DNA of 64,000 nt from Trichostrongylus colubriformis (taxonomy: Eukaryota > Nematoda > Chromadorea > Rhabditida > Trichostrongylidae): positions 33,443,426 through 33,507,425 of the forward strand of contig OZ022256.1 in NCBI GenBank assembly GCA_963978905.1. The letters run 5' to 3'. Positions 23,501 to 35,053 of the stretch are shown in pieces. The translations under genes and the position numbers were made by a program. The notes beneath the pieces are model-generated. The model ran no database searches and was not told where the DNA came from. It saw nothing but the letters and a program-made list of their open reading frames with translations. How positions within the stretch are numbered: the stretch's first letter is position 1; each line of letters starts with the position of its first letter.

Positions 23501-26500
23501 GTGCAGCCAACTGACTTTTCTTTGGCGAAGAGTAGTCGCAGTTATCTGTAAAAGATAAAATATTATTTCAAAATGACTCATTTTGCATTACAGAGAATAG
23601 CAAGAAATACTGCATAATAGCTCTGACCTATATGACAATAGAACATATCGCCGGTATGTTGTCTGCGATGAGACGTCATATGATCCGCATTCGAAGTAGC
23701 AAACCCACAATCTTCACAAACAAGAGACCTATAACAAGAACCTTAACGCGTTTGAAATAACAGCAGAACTCAGGAACCTTTCTTAAATATCATGAGGAAA
23801 TTCCTTGCATTTAAGTCGAAATCTGGGGGCGACGACAGTTTTTGAAAAATTGGTTCTAAAAAATGCAGTTTTTTTTTAGTTTCCTCGTCCGTGTGAAATT
23901 AATTTTGCGTGAACTTCAACATCAACAAAATTTTCAGAAGTATAATATTGATGAGTTGACAACATTTTTACGTACCGGGGCTCATCGTGAGACGAAAAGT
24001 GCATTTCTAGAGCGGTATGTGTGTTGAAACCTCGACCGCATTCCTCGCAGTGAAGAGGTCGCTCATCCAAGCTGCTATGCATTCGTTCGTGGGCCCAAAG
24101 TTGGGTTCGTGTACGCGCACGAAAACTGCACTCAAGGCATTTGAAGAAACGCTCCGTTGCTGAATTAGTAGACAGTACTCATTTAATTCAACAAAACATG
24201 ACTATGTACGTTCTACGCACTGCACTATCAAGGATGCTGAAAAGACATAAAATTCGACACCATGTTAAACGCAATCCCAGACCTACGCTATCACAAAGAT
24301 GTTACCACTACTCCTGTTGACCACTTAAGCTGAAAACTATGATGCTACGCATCGAGCAGTGAAAAAGTAACATTCAGTAAAAAAAACAGACAGCCAGCGT
24401 CTGCCGGGTGTCGTCATAGGCCAAAATTATGGCATAAAATGAGGGGCTGCGGTACAGGCTTAACTGAAGCTTAGCTGAGAAATACAGCCAATTCTGCACG
24501 GCCGCGCGAAAAAGGCTGTACTTCCTAAACCGGCTTCGGCTTTTTCTGCCTGGTTGTGCAGGGGCTCCTTCCTGAACAGCGTGGCCGCGTGTCCAAGCCC
24601 TGTCCTCACATAGATTATTTCGCGTGTAAGCCACTCCTTATGACAATCAAATGCGCAAAGTATGCGAGCAGTGATTACAAACAGTAGTTAATGAAAAAAG
24701 AACAATCGAAACGTACTGTGATTCAAGCGGTGAGCTAAAAACTCCTGAAGTGTATCTTTGGCTACGAACGGACACTGGTCGCATGAGTATGGAGGTTGAG
24801 GCTGGAACGAACAACAATATTTCTCCTACCAACTATTGCCCATAGTGCAAGCTTATTGTGCATTGTGCAAACGTTAATGATACGCGTTAGCATTATAGCG
24901 CATCCTCCATCTCTTGTAAATGAAATACGTAAACTTCCATATCCTGAACTCTAGACACTAGTGCTATGCGCAGGTGTAACACAAGAAACAAAAATGCGGA
25001 AAAAATTCAAATGCAATTCAATAAAGCAAAGATTGGCGACAGCAACACCAAAATGCTAGATTGGAAAGAGAAGAACGTGCCCAATGGCGCTGACAAAAAC
25101 GTGGCTGCAAAAAGTGAAAACGAAAGAGGGACGTTAATAACAAAAAGTACGAATTTAATTCCCGCAACAGCATGTGAAAAGCAATGGGAAGAAGTAATCG
25201 ACCAGCATTTCTATGAGGAAAACTATTTTGCAGAATAGAACGCGTCCTTCCAAACAGCTCACCCAGTGCTCTCGGCAGTGCTCGTAAAAAGATTTGCTCC
25301 AAGTCGCCTCGTAATCACACAGATGACATAGATAACCTGTATTGCGATTATGCTGTCGGGCACGATGCTTATCTACTTCCTAAATAAGCAAAATGAATAT
25401 GAGATTCAAATAATGCAAAACAATCGCTCAAACCTCGGCCGAAGTACTTGCGAACTTGCAGAATTTACAGGTGTGTGGACCATCCTCAACATGTACGTCC
25501 TCTCCGTCTTCCACTTCTTCGGGATCGATAGCGTCCTCTTCTGTGTAGGTCACGGCCCCAGCAAGTGATGATGTCGCGTAGACACCATCCACGTCATCAT
25601 CATCCATCATTGGCAAGACTAAACAAGGAGTAATAAATTCAAAAACAAAGGTGAAAAGACAACTGACTCTCAGTTTCGTCAGTCCTTTTGTGTCGTCCTT
25701 TTTTCTTGGTGAGTGATTTGTCGTTGAGAGATTTTCGTTGGTGTTTTGACTTACCAAACCTAAAAACTTAATCGTGAAAAATAAGTATATCATGTACGAC
25801 CACCAGAAAACATAGCTTCGCTTCGCGCGCTGCGGCCAAAGTTAGCAACTATCAAAATCAAGATCTACTCAAGCTTTCGGCTTCACGGTTTTATGCCAAT
25901 ATTGGTCAGCCGACTCAACAAGTTATGCGTGTCAATGCTGATAAGCTATGGTAGATGCACCATTCAGAAGCTCAAATAAAGTGAAAAGGGTCTCGGTAAT
26001 GTGTTATGGATAAGCACCCGGACGCCCGAAAAACATGGACATGGAGTGTGGCTTATACTCCCGTCCGAGACCAAAGCTCTCGTCCATCATTCAGCACTCT
26101 TGTAACACATAACCTAACCTTTTTCTGTTGATATCTGCCAACGGTAGCGCTCCTAAATTTATTTTCATGCGTAACCGAGGCTTTTCGACTCCGTCTTCAG
26201 TATAAGTTGTTTCAAGCTAAAAAAATTTTAAATCATCAAAAAGCCCGCATGGACGAGAAACCAAGCGGAAACCTACAATGGTAGTCGTGGTAGGTTTCCC
26301 TTCTACAGGTGGCTCTTCTTCATCATCAACATCCATATGTTCAAAACTGAAATATAATAAAAGATAAACTCTTCGACCGATTCCACCTGATTCATTCTAG
26401 TCGAGCACCTGGATAATTTTCTGCATAATAGTAGGAAGTACAGTAATCAAAAGTACCATTTTCGTCGAATTAACAAATGTCTCAACAAGTATTTATAACC

Positions 26501-28221
26501 CCACTTTAGCGGGAAGTAAGTACTGCTAATGGGGGGAAACAGCCAAAACGACAGCCATGGAAAATTTTTGAATATCATTTGGTAGTCCTAGAATTACACA
26601 ATTCTTCAGTCTAAATAGATGGAGATGGGAAAGTTACGCAAAGCCAAATTTTTGGAGGCACCGCACAAGGCCAATACGCGCGATTACCAGCAAATATTTC
26701 CAGTAGCGATATTCAACTGACTTTATGAGAGATGAATGAGAAGAAGATCAATAAGTATAGTTTCCGCTATAGCTTTGAAATCCACACGACGCGCCCTGCT
26801 GTGTTGGTCATTACAAATCAAAAAGGGAGAATGTGTCCTCCACGGACAGATATCTACGCATCTTACAACTTGAAATATCCTAACTCTATTAGATTTGGGA
26901 ACGTGATAGGTAAAAACAGGAAGTACAATAGCTACGATATGTTTATCTGTAGCTTGGAGCTCACACCGTCATTCACACTAAATGAATTAATGAATACCTG
27001 GAGTCATTTTCATAATCTTCGTCAACTCCGGCACTTACACCAGCACTTGAATCCAAAAGAGCTGACGCAGCAACTTCTCCTCCCAGCTGCTGCGTCAATG
27101 AAATGAACTGCTGTTCATATTTGGGCATTGGAATGGCACTGGCATGCCTAAACTGCCATCACGACTTTCATTCCTTTCTCCAAGTGGAAATCAAAGATAC
27201 AAAAATTTTAGAAGAGACGAGAAAACAAGAAAAAATTCTCAAAAACTAACATAGCACTCAGCAATATATGCCTGCAACTTTGACTTTTCGTGAGAAGTGG
27301 AGAGTAGTCAAGAACAAATTCAAGAGCATTATCAGATACATCGGGCACGTGACATCGCTCCAGCAATTGCCGAAAAGACGATTCTCTGAGGGGTATGTCT
27401 TCGCCCACCCAACGCACAATGAGTCTGAATCACGTTTTAAATGAAACCTGAAGTCTCTACCTCAAAAAGCGAATTTCGGAAAAAGCGGTTCCGCTTAGGA
27501 AATCAATCTGCAACCAACTTCAGATAAACATCCGGGCTGATAACGTCCTGATATTTAGGATCCTCCAGTATTTTGAGGAGCTGCGGCATGGGATATTTCA
27601 GTATATCGACAGACTCAAGTAAGCATCGATTGATGTTAACATCGAAGTACTCAGACGCCGCCTTCAGCAGAGATGGCAAATTATATCGTGTTGCGAGTTG
27701 TCGCACTGACAGAGAATTAGCAGCGTCCAGATACCTGTCCAGATATTCTGCACAGTAATTCTTGAGTTTTGTCACCTACAATAGAGAAGTTGAGCAAAAG
27801 TGAAGACTCATGTTATCTGAAAAAATGTACCAAAAAGTTGTTCGCCAATCGCAGAAGCTCTGCCACGGTAGTTCGATCAATAACGACACATCCACTATAC
27901 ATGTAGTTTAGTAGTAACTCAAACGCCTTCGGTTGCTGACAGTTCACAATCACCTTCAAAACCCATAAACAATTATGCAACAACAACAAAATAGAGAGGC
28001 ATTACCAGTACCTGCTCCTTCGTAACCTTCGTTGATCTCAAAATTGAATCAAAGTAAGGGCTACAAGAAGCGAGAATGTTTCGGTGGGCGGAAAACTGTC
28101 GATCTTTGACAACTATGCAAACGTCGCAAAAGCGTCCTGTTTCCCTTTGATACCTCATACGCTCCAGAACTGAAAGCAATTGATTCGAAGCTCTCACCCG
28201 AAATACCCACTGTTTGTTCAT
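20527..28221 (-). CDS. eor-1: EOR-1/PLZF-like BTB zinc-finger transcription factor
   Basis: Minus-strand exons: 28221-28012 (BTB), 27953-27831, 27775-27519, 27424-27251 (BACK), 27147-26998, 26346-~26275, ~25766-25668, 25618-25434, 25379-25263, 24801-24717, 24159-23976, 23728-23628, 23545-23460, 23402-23280, 23226-23131, 21060-20968, 20898-20527. Nearly all phases agree; only the 26275/25766 junction is unresolved. The product is about 840 residues: BTB domain, BACK-like helices, an acidic linker (DVDDEEE, later [10 protein letters not shown]), nine C2H2 fingers, then a Pro/Ser-rich tail. C. elegans EOR-1 has the same order, nine fingers and ~900 residues. There it is a nuclear factor acting with EOR-2 downstream of Ras and Wnt. 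One intron (after 23460) must use a GC donor. The last exon may be spliced before the stop at 20527. The start is either ATG at 28221 or an upstream exon at 29424. Confidence 0.9.
21819..21979. mobile_element. GC-rich MITE in an eor-1 intron
   Basis: AGGCCGCGTT at the left pairs with AACGCGGCCT at the right. The interior resembles that of the 617-925 MITE (CCACCCTGCCTT words). It lies in the 2.07 kb intron between 23131 and 21060. Confidence 0.65.
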
Positions 28222-29352
28222 TAATATACATCCATGATGTGAGATAATTTACTTTCTTCTGAACTACATATATCGCCAACTGGACTACGTGTACGAGGAT
28301 TTTTCCACCTGTGCTGTTACCACTCTACGTATTCTACATTTTCACGTTCATAAAAATTATGTTCTTGTTCTTTTGGCGCAAGAGTGAAAATTCTCTCAAG
28401 GGATACCAAGGCATCTACACTATAGCGGCTTCTTCCGCCAGTATTCCACATGTTATGCATAAGATTCGTTCTGAAACCTGAGAGAACTCGCTAACGCTAA
28501 AGGTAAATGCTTCAGTTATGAAACGAGAGGCAGTTTTACTGGAGCAAAAAACGAGAGGCTCCAAAGCAGAGCAAAGTTGGACAAAGTGGATTTCGAACAG
28601 ATCCATTTTTGCTTTGAACTTCTTATTAACTGCTGTTAAGAAGCAGAAGAATTTGAAAACTGCTCTAACATGGTTCCAAAATGCTAGAGGTAAAATGAAA
28701 AAAGAGCGAGAAATCAAGTGTTTACACGCTCACTAAGCAATAGGCATACCCATTATTCAGTGAGATACAAAGGAAGTGGCACAAAGATTTTACAGACACG
28801 AAATACCAATTTTTGGTAAACAAAACCAACCATCGAAATCCCTACCTTGGAACGATGTTGTTTGGTGTATCATAGTGCTACGAGGTTAGGTGGTAATTTA
28901 CTTTCTAACCGGCTAACTTCTATGCTTTCCGTCCTTTCCAAGGACTCAATTATGACTCACGGCTTGAAACGCTCCCTTCCGAACACAGCTTACTTTTATT
29001 GCGCAAAGTTAATATTTTAAAAAATGAGATTCGAAGAAAGGTTTGAAAAGAATAGAAAATCAGATTCAAAATCAGCAAAAGCGTAGCTAAAGGTTAGTTA
29101 GACAGTTAAGAATTTATAATATGTAGCAACATGATGCTTTGCGTTTGAATATAGAGCATCTACACTCTCTATCCAACATGCCTATGAAGATAATGTGCAG
29201 CACATTATCTTCACACATCATACAGCACATCTACGACATATTATAGATATTTAGTCGTAAAGAACTTCACAAGATCATACACCATATCACGACATATTAT
29301 AGACCTCAAAGAGTAAAGAAAGACAAATGAAATGAGTAAATCACTCACCTAC

Positions 29353-29424
29353 ACTTCCGTGCTGATCAGTAAATGACATAGGATTCAAACCGGTCCCTTC
29401 TGAGCTGGCAGCTAGCGCCGCCAT
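29353..29424 (-). other. Possible first coding exon of eor-1
   Basis: An ATG at 29424 opens 24 codons ending at a GTAGGT donor (after 29353) or a stronger GTGAGT donor (after 29349). With the first donor and an acceptor after 28210, the frame joins the BTB exon directly. The weak acceptor lacks a pyrimidine tract, so a start at 28221 with trans-splicing upstream remains possible. Confidence 0.4.
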
Positions 29425-29989
29425 GGTGCTCGACTCACAGCTCACTAAACCCTTCTGAAAATTTCTGTGTAGATTAAATCTGCTACTATGAATGGCCACT
29501 CAAGTTTATGGGAAAATCGAGATGGATACACTCGTGCAACACATCTGCTGCAGCACAATGGAAGATTAGGCGTAAGATATGATGTCTATTCGCAGCGTCA
29601 CGTACAGCATGCGCCGTTTTACGTAGTTAGCCGTTCCAAGCGCAGAATTGCACGCGAATGTGAATTTGTTGCGGCGATTGAAAGCCTGCTTGGTTTCATT
29701 CCTTTAACTAATGGTGTGAGGAAGGAAGCAGTCGCAAATGCGATGAATAGGTGCCCAGAAACTCTCCCGCTCACTCTCTCCTTTTCGCCCCTCTGGATCA
29801 CTAGCTGGTGGGGGTAGGTGCAGACGCAAGAGGGGCAAGGTAACTCAGCCGTGAACGTTGCACCGCTTTTGAACGGCTCGGCCAGCTGATGCGAGGCAGC
29901 GTGGCTGGCAGCGCGGGTTGCGATAAATACCTCAAGGCGCGCTTCTTTAATGTGAGTTCCTATAGCCACGGTATGTCTTTTGTACTTCA
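29425..29989. other. Upstream region of eor-1
   Basis: This region probably holds the promoter. The plus-strand 109-codon frame at 29488-29817 shows no domain. It borders decayed retroelement sequence from about 29990. Confidence 0.4.
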
Positions 29990-30631
29990 CTCTATACATG
30001 GTATCCTTTGCAGTGGCCTTCACATCGGCGGAGTCCCTCTTGATGAAGCCTCTTCATCTCTTCTTTAAGCTCAACGTGGTCTTTCCTTGCACTTCAAACT
30101 CCGGTGCTCTTCTTATAGGGTGATCCGTCTCCTTAGCACGTCATCACAGCATCCAGCCGCGATCTTAAACCTCAGTAGGTCAGGAGCCTATAGGATCGCT
30201 CTCACGTCCTTCTTCGAAGCCTTTCCAGTCACGTTAAGCCGCATGCCCACCTCAACATCCTCATTTCAGCTGCGTGCAGCTGCACTGCACGCATCTTTGT
30301 TATTGGCTAGCGTTCGCTTCGGTACATCCTACCCTTCTGGAGCACCGCTGGTCGCACAGAATTCCACTGGACTCCCTCTATTTTATCCATGACACATGTC
30401 ATTGGACCTTCACTGCATTGACAACCATACCTTCAGCGACTAGATCACTCTAGAGGTGATAGAAGACTTGTGACCTTCCGATCGTTTCCCGCGACAATCC
30501 ATCATTGGTTTAGGCACCCTTCGAACCATATGAAATATCTTCCCGTTGTTCAATCGGAGTCCATTCTCAGCCAACCTGTCCAGCCATTGCTGCAGTTTGG
30601 GATTCCACTTTGCTATCCGCAACCACGGCAA
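29990..30631 (-). pseudogene. Decayed RTE-type retrotransposon, RT thumb and C-terminal part
   Basis: On the minus strand, 30440-30631 encodes a segment with LAENGLRLN-like and VDCxG words typical of the region after the YADD box in RTE reverse transcriptases. 30060-30330 gives, across frameshifts, the EMRMLRW.CGLT...L block of the RTE C-terminus. Several stops and shifts are present. Together with 32460-32870 this looks like one RTE copy split by the Penelope insertion between them. Confidence 0.7.
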
Positions 30632-32415
30632 TGTTATCTTCATTGATGACGTTTCGGGCATAAGCCCTTCTTCAGATCAGCTGAAAACTATTACTAACAA
30701 CATCACAACATCAGTGCAATGATACTAAACAATCAGAACTACCAACCAAGTCTTACAGCGCGATAATGTACCGCCACTGTTAGAACGGGAGGGGAGGGAG
30801 GACAGTTCTTGGAAATGTCGACTAGAAATGATGGAGAGGATAGCTTATGCTTTATATGGGCAAGGATAGTGACAGATCTTCATTTTGTCATATAGGTCAC
30901 CATTCGTCACATATCGCATTGATTACATTGCTATTAGCCTCATTGCCATTTTCATTTCCTCTCTACTGTTGATCGGTGGTTTGCATTGTTTGATTTCCAT
31001 TGTTTCCCTTATCGTCCTTTCGACCGGGTCTATTAAGTTCCTCTGAGCAATGGAAACTTGTAGCTGTGGCAGTGTTTCTTGGGCGTGTTTGAGTGTGCGG
31101 TGTTTTGAGAATGGATTCTCTGGATAGCTTTGTGGGCTACGCAGGGCTGTGATTCTTCTTCAGGTTCTTCCATTCTTTAATAAAGAGGTCTTCCTGTCTC
31201 TCCTATATAGAAATCATGACAAGACACGCATTCTACTTTATTTACAACACACTTCAGCTGACACACCTCGTGGTCAGCCGTACAGATCGAGCAGTTCGAT
31301 CTCCCAACTGATTCTCGTAAGGTCGTGATGATATCAAAATGCGTCGCAGTGTAGGAGGTGGCTGGAACACCAAATTTATTGGTAGTCCCGATTGCTTCAC
31401 AGCGCGGTTGACATCAAACGCAAAGGGGTCTGTGATGAAACGCAACACCAGAGGAGAACCACAAGGTGATCGCCATGGTCTCCAGCCACGATCTTGTTGT
31501 GCCCATTCCGCCGCAATATTTCACACTTCTGTCTCCACTACGTCGGAGTTCACGGTGGTCAGCTCGCATGATGCAGTGATCATGTGGCGAATGACAGATT
31601 ATTCCGTCCGTAAATAATTATGTTGTGAGATGCCGGTTTCCTGTACCACATGCTATTGACGTGACCATCAGAAATCTTGATCTTCGTGCCACCCCCTACA
31701 GTGCGACGCATTTTGACATAATCACGACTTTACGAGAATCAGTGTGGAGGATCGACTGCACGATCTGTACGGCTGACCAGAGGTGTGTCAGCTGAAGTGT
31801 GTGGCAAATAAAATAGAATGCCTGTCTTGTCATGATTTCTATATAGGAGAGACAGGAAGACCTCTTAATTAAAGAATGGAATAACATATCAGAGCCCTGC
31901 GTAGCCCACAAAGCTATCCAGGGAATCCATTCTCAAAACACCGCACACTCAAACACGCCCAAGAAGTACCGCCACAGCTACGAGTTTCCATTGATCAAAG
32001 GAACTTAGTAGACCCGGTCGAAAGGAAGATAAGGAAAGCAATGGAAATCAAACAATGCGAACCAACGATCAACAGAAGGGAGGAAATGAAGATGGCAATA
32101 AGGTTAATAGCAATGTAAACAGGTGATATGTGAAGAATGGCGACCTACATGACAAAATGTAGATCTGGCGCTATCCTTGCCTATATAAAGGATAAGCTAT
32201 CCTCTCCGTCATTTCTTGTCGACATCTCCAAGAACTGTCCTCTCTCCCCTCCCGTCCTAACAGTAGCACCATATTATCGCGCTATAGGACTTGGTTGGTA
32301 GTTTTGATTGTTGAGTATCATTGCACTGACGTTGTGATGTTGTTAGTAATAGTTCTCAGCTGATCTGAAGAAGGGCTTATGTCCGAAACGTCATCAATAA
32401 AGATAATGGAAAACC
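30632..32415. mobile_element. Head-to-head pair of 5'-truncated Penelope-like elements
   Basis: Left arm 30632-31372 (minus) and right arm 31690-32415 (plus) are inverted copies. Each ends outward with GAAGAAGGGCTTATG..CGAAACGT and a TCATCAATAAAGATAATG-like tail. Each arm encodes, with stops, the region N-terminal to and including a GIY-YIG nuclease (words VNRAVKQSGLP, PPPTLRRIL, FYIGETGRP) and the PLE C-terminal INRREEM motif. The ~315-bp centre (31375-31690) is single copy. The RT domain is missing from both, so these are dead 5' truncations whose 5' ends face each other. Confidence 0.82.
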
Positions 32416-32459
32416 GAGCCTTCATTTCTACTTAAAGAGGATTCAATAGTCAAACAGTG

Positions 32460-32870
32460 AAGCTCAGGGAACCATCTATATTGCAATGTCATCTGCGTGC
32501 ACGATGGTCTTCAGTGGTCCCTCCATGAGATCTTTTAGCATAAATTCAACCGATCCTTGATGTACCCCTACGATGATATCTACTTCGCATTATCTTCGAC
32601 AACCCTTACCTTACGAAGCGTAATAACCCTGTCGCCCAAATTCCTTATGAAGGCGATGATAATCGCGATACATGCATTTGTTCCAGATTGCTGCTTTAGG
32701 GAGACAATCGAAGGCCTCCTCGAGGACGAGGAATGCTGGGCAGCTAGGTTGCCGCTTCTCTCGATATTTCTCAATCATATACACCTGGCGATAATAGCGT
32801 CGGTTTTTTTTTGTTGTGGACCGGAAATGCACTGAAGGATGGGAATGGGTCCTCACAGTGTTGAACTGAC
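32460..32870 (-). pseudogene. RTE reverse transcriptase fragment (fingers-palm)
   Basis: The minus frame at 32611-32856 contains MIEKYREKRQPSCPAFLVLE-type sequence, the RTE motif A region, followed by LWN...-like residues. Further on (about 32470-32540) comes a DLMEGPLKTI segment with HADDIAI in place of the usual YADD box, then a stop. It is a decayed copy, apparently the upstream half of the element at 29990-30631. Confidence 0.75.
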
Positions 32871-33429
32871 CTGCCTCTCCTTCAGCTCCGGTGTTAGCTG
32901 AAAAAAATGATCCCGCTGGAGGTCTTTAAGTGGAACCCTTATTAGTGGCCCAACGTTTCGACCGATTCGTCTTCTTCAGAGGCCTGAAGATGGCTTGAAG
33001 CTTTTGATTTGTCAAGTACGAACAAGCGCCTCTTCTCCTCTAGCGTTTCCGACATATTTCTGGAAAGCTCCCGAACAACTCAGTAACAGGACAACAAACT
33101 CACTGATGGTTCCACCGCTTGTGGGGAGCGTGAGCTTACACCCACAGTTAGTAATGTTAGTATGAGTGAATGAGTCCTACTTGAGTCTCAAGGCCACATA
33201 ACATGATGTTGTCATGCACATCACCCATACTATAGCTCGCATTTAGATACGAAAGGCAAAAGGTCATTTGTAATAGATAGACACTCATTGCGGTAATTCA
33301 TCCGTGGATTTCTTGAGAAGATCCAGAATGATTCCAAGGCTTTCCCGGATGAAACTTCCGTTTCGAACGCCAATATCGTACACTTAACATCAAAATCGTT
33401 CCCACTGTGCTCCTCAATCTTATGCTTGC

Positions 33430-33600
33430 CAAGTGGGGTGGTGATGACATCACGCCCTTTTCCCAGCTAGGTGTTCTCTAAGGCGAATAGCTAGTGCCCT
33501 TCCTGTTTCCCCAATATAAGTGCTATTACAAGCCCTACATTCAAGCTGATAAATTACTCCCGCTTCGCAATCCCCTGGCTTACCGTATGGGCAGGTAATG
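33430..33600 (-). pseudogene. PLE GIY-YIG endonuclease remnant
   Basis: Translation across frameshifts gives VIYQLECRACNSTYIGETGR followed by LAIRLREH-like sequence. This is the zinc-associated C..C and GIY-YIG core of Penelope endonucleases. It nicks target DNA in active elements. The frame is broken just upstream and downstream. Confidence 0.75.
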
Positions 33601-34153
33601 CAGTTTGGAGTCGTGCACTGCCTATCGTATAGTCTGTTGCGAACAAGTTGACGTTTAATGTTGCGATTAAGAATATACTAATACAACTCATTTTGTAACT
33701 GTGCTCGCACAATACTACGTTGTATTGTAGCAGTGACAATATCGGAGATAAATGGAAGGCATAAGGGTAGCTTTCTATGACGTGATATGTGCCGTTGTTG
33801 ACCAGCATAAAACGGTGTTCGTCGTATTGGTACCGCATAACCATTCTCAGCAGTTATGCGTGTGGCTAAACGCTTTGACTCCTACCGCTCCTCATCGCCA
33901 GTGCACATACTGGTTGCTGTAGTGATCATGTTCTTAGCAACAGCTCGTTTCACTGCAGCAGGGTGAGAAGATGGAGCATGAATCAAAACGTTTTTACAGC
34001 ATGGTTTGCGGTACCATTTTACGCTAACAATGCCATCAGACAATTTGACCTGAGTGTTAAGGTATGGTAACCAACCGTTCTTAGGTACTTCCCGTGTGGC
34101 TTGATATATTGTGATTGCTCATTTAATAATCGAAAGCACTCATCCATTTCGGA

Positions 34154-34826
34154 CTATGTTGATGTTACGATGAAGCAGTCATCAGTATACCTACAGTACA
34201 TTAAAGGCAAGCGACTCAGCACTGGTTCATCAATTCTGCTCATGAAGCAGATCGCAAGCACTGATGCTAGGCGCTGACTCCTAGCGAAACCCCTTATTTG
34301 GGAATAGTACCGCCCTGACCACTTAAATATGTTGCATCGCAAACATTCCCCAACTAGAGTCATGATGTGCCCTTTAATCAGTCCATAGGTTTTAATGTCT
34401 CTAACATGCCTATCCAACATTTCAGATAAAGCTTGGAGAGCTTGTTCGTTTTGGACATTGGTATAAAGTGATGTCACATCAAACGACTCCATTACACAAT
34501 TCGCCCCAAAGTTTGAGTTGTGTAAGTGTTGTAGGAACTGGTCAGTGTTGGTCAGGTGGGAAGGGACTTTGGTTAGTAGCTGGCTCACGATAGTATTAAG
34601 GTACCACGATATCCGATCGGTGGGTCCACCAGCGCAGCCTATAATAGGTCGTATTTTGCAGGTGTCTGCTGACATTGATAGCATGTCGTTAGGAAAAAGT
34701 TTGTGGGTTTTGATCAGGCTATAAAAAACCGGACAACTAGGGTTGTCCAGTCTAAGGCTGCTCAAAAGCTTTCCATCAATTCCCGCAGATGTTCCTACAG
34801 CCATCCATACGTGATTGAGATGTCTG
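34154..34826 (-). pseudogene. PLE reverse transcriptase core
   Basis: One open frame of about 216 codons (listed start 34804) contains FYSLIKTHK, the PLE RT2-like block, FDVTSLYTNV (motif A with catalytic Asp), a degraded motif B, and YCRYTDD (motif C). The frame runs out at 34154. Upstream it continues into sequence interrupted by the RTE at 34833; its N-terminal partner lies at 38100-38880. The catalytic Asp residues are intact even though the element is split. Confidence 0.88.
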
Positions 34827-35053
34827 CACTGTACTTACTTAGATACTTAGATGGCCCGTCTTCACTGGTTGTGCGGGCCTCAACACGATTTCCATTCGTT
34901 TCGTTCTTTCGCGATCGTCATCCAGCTCGTTCGTTGACTTCGTTGGTGGCGACCACGAGAATCAGCCGTTCTGGAATTTCTCATTAGTTTAACGTGTTCA
35001 ACGAACACATCTCCCCATCTTTTGGGAGGTCTTCCGCGGGGACGTGGACAATC

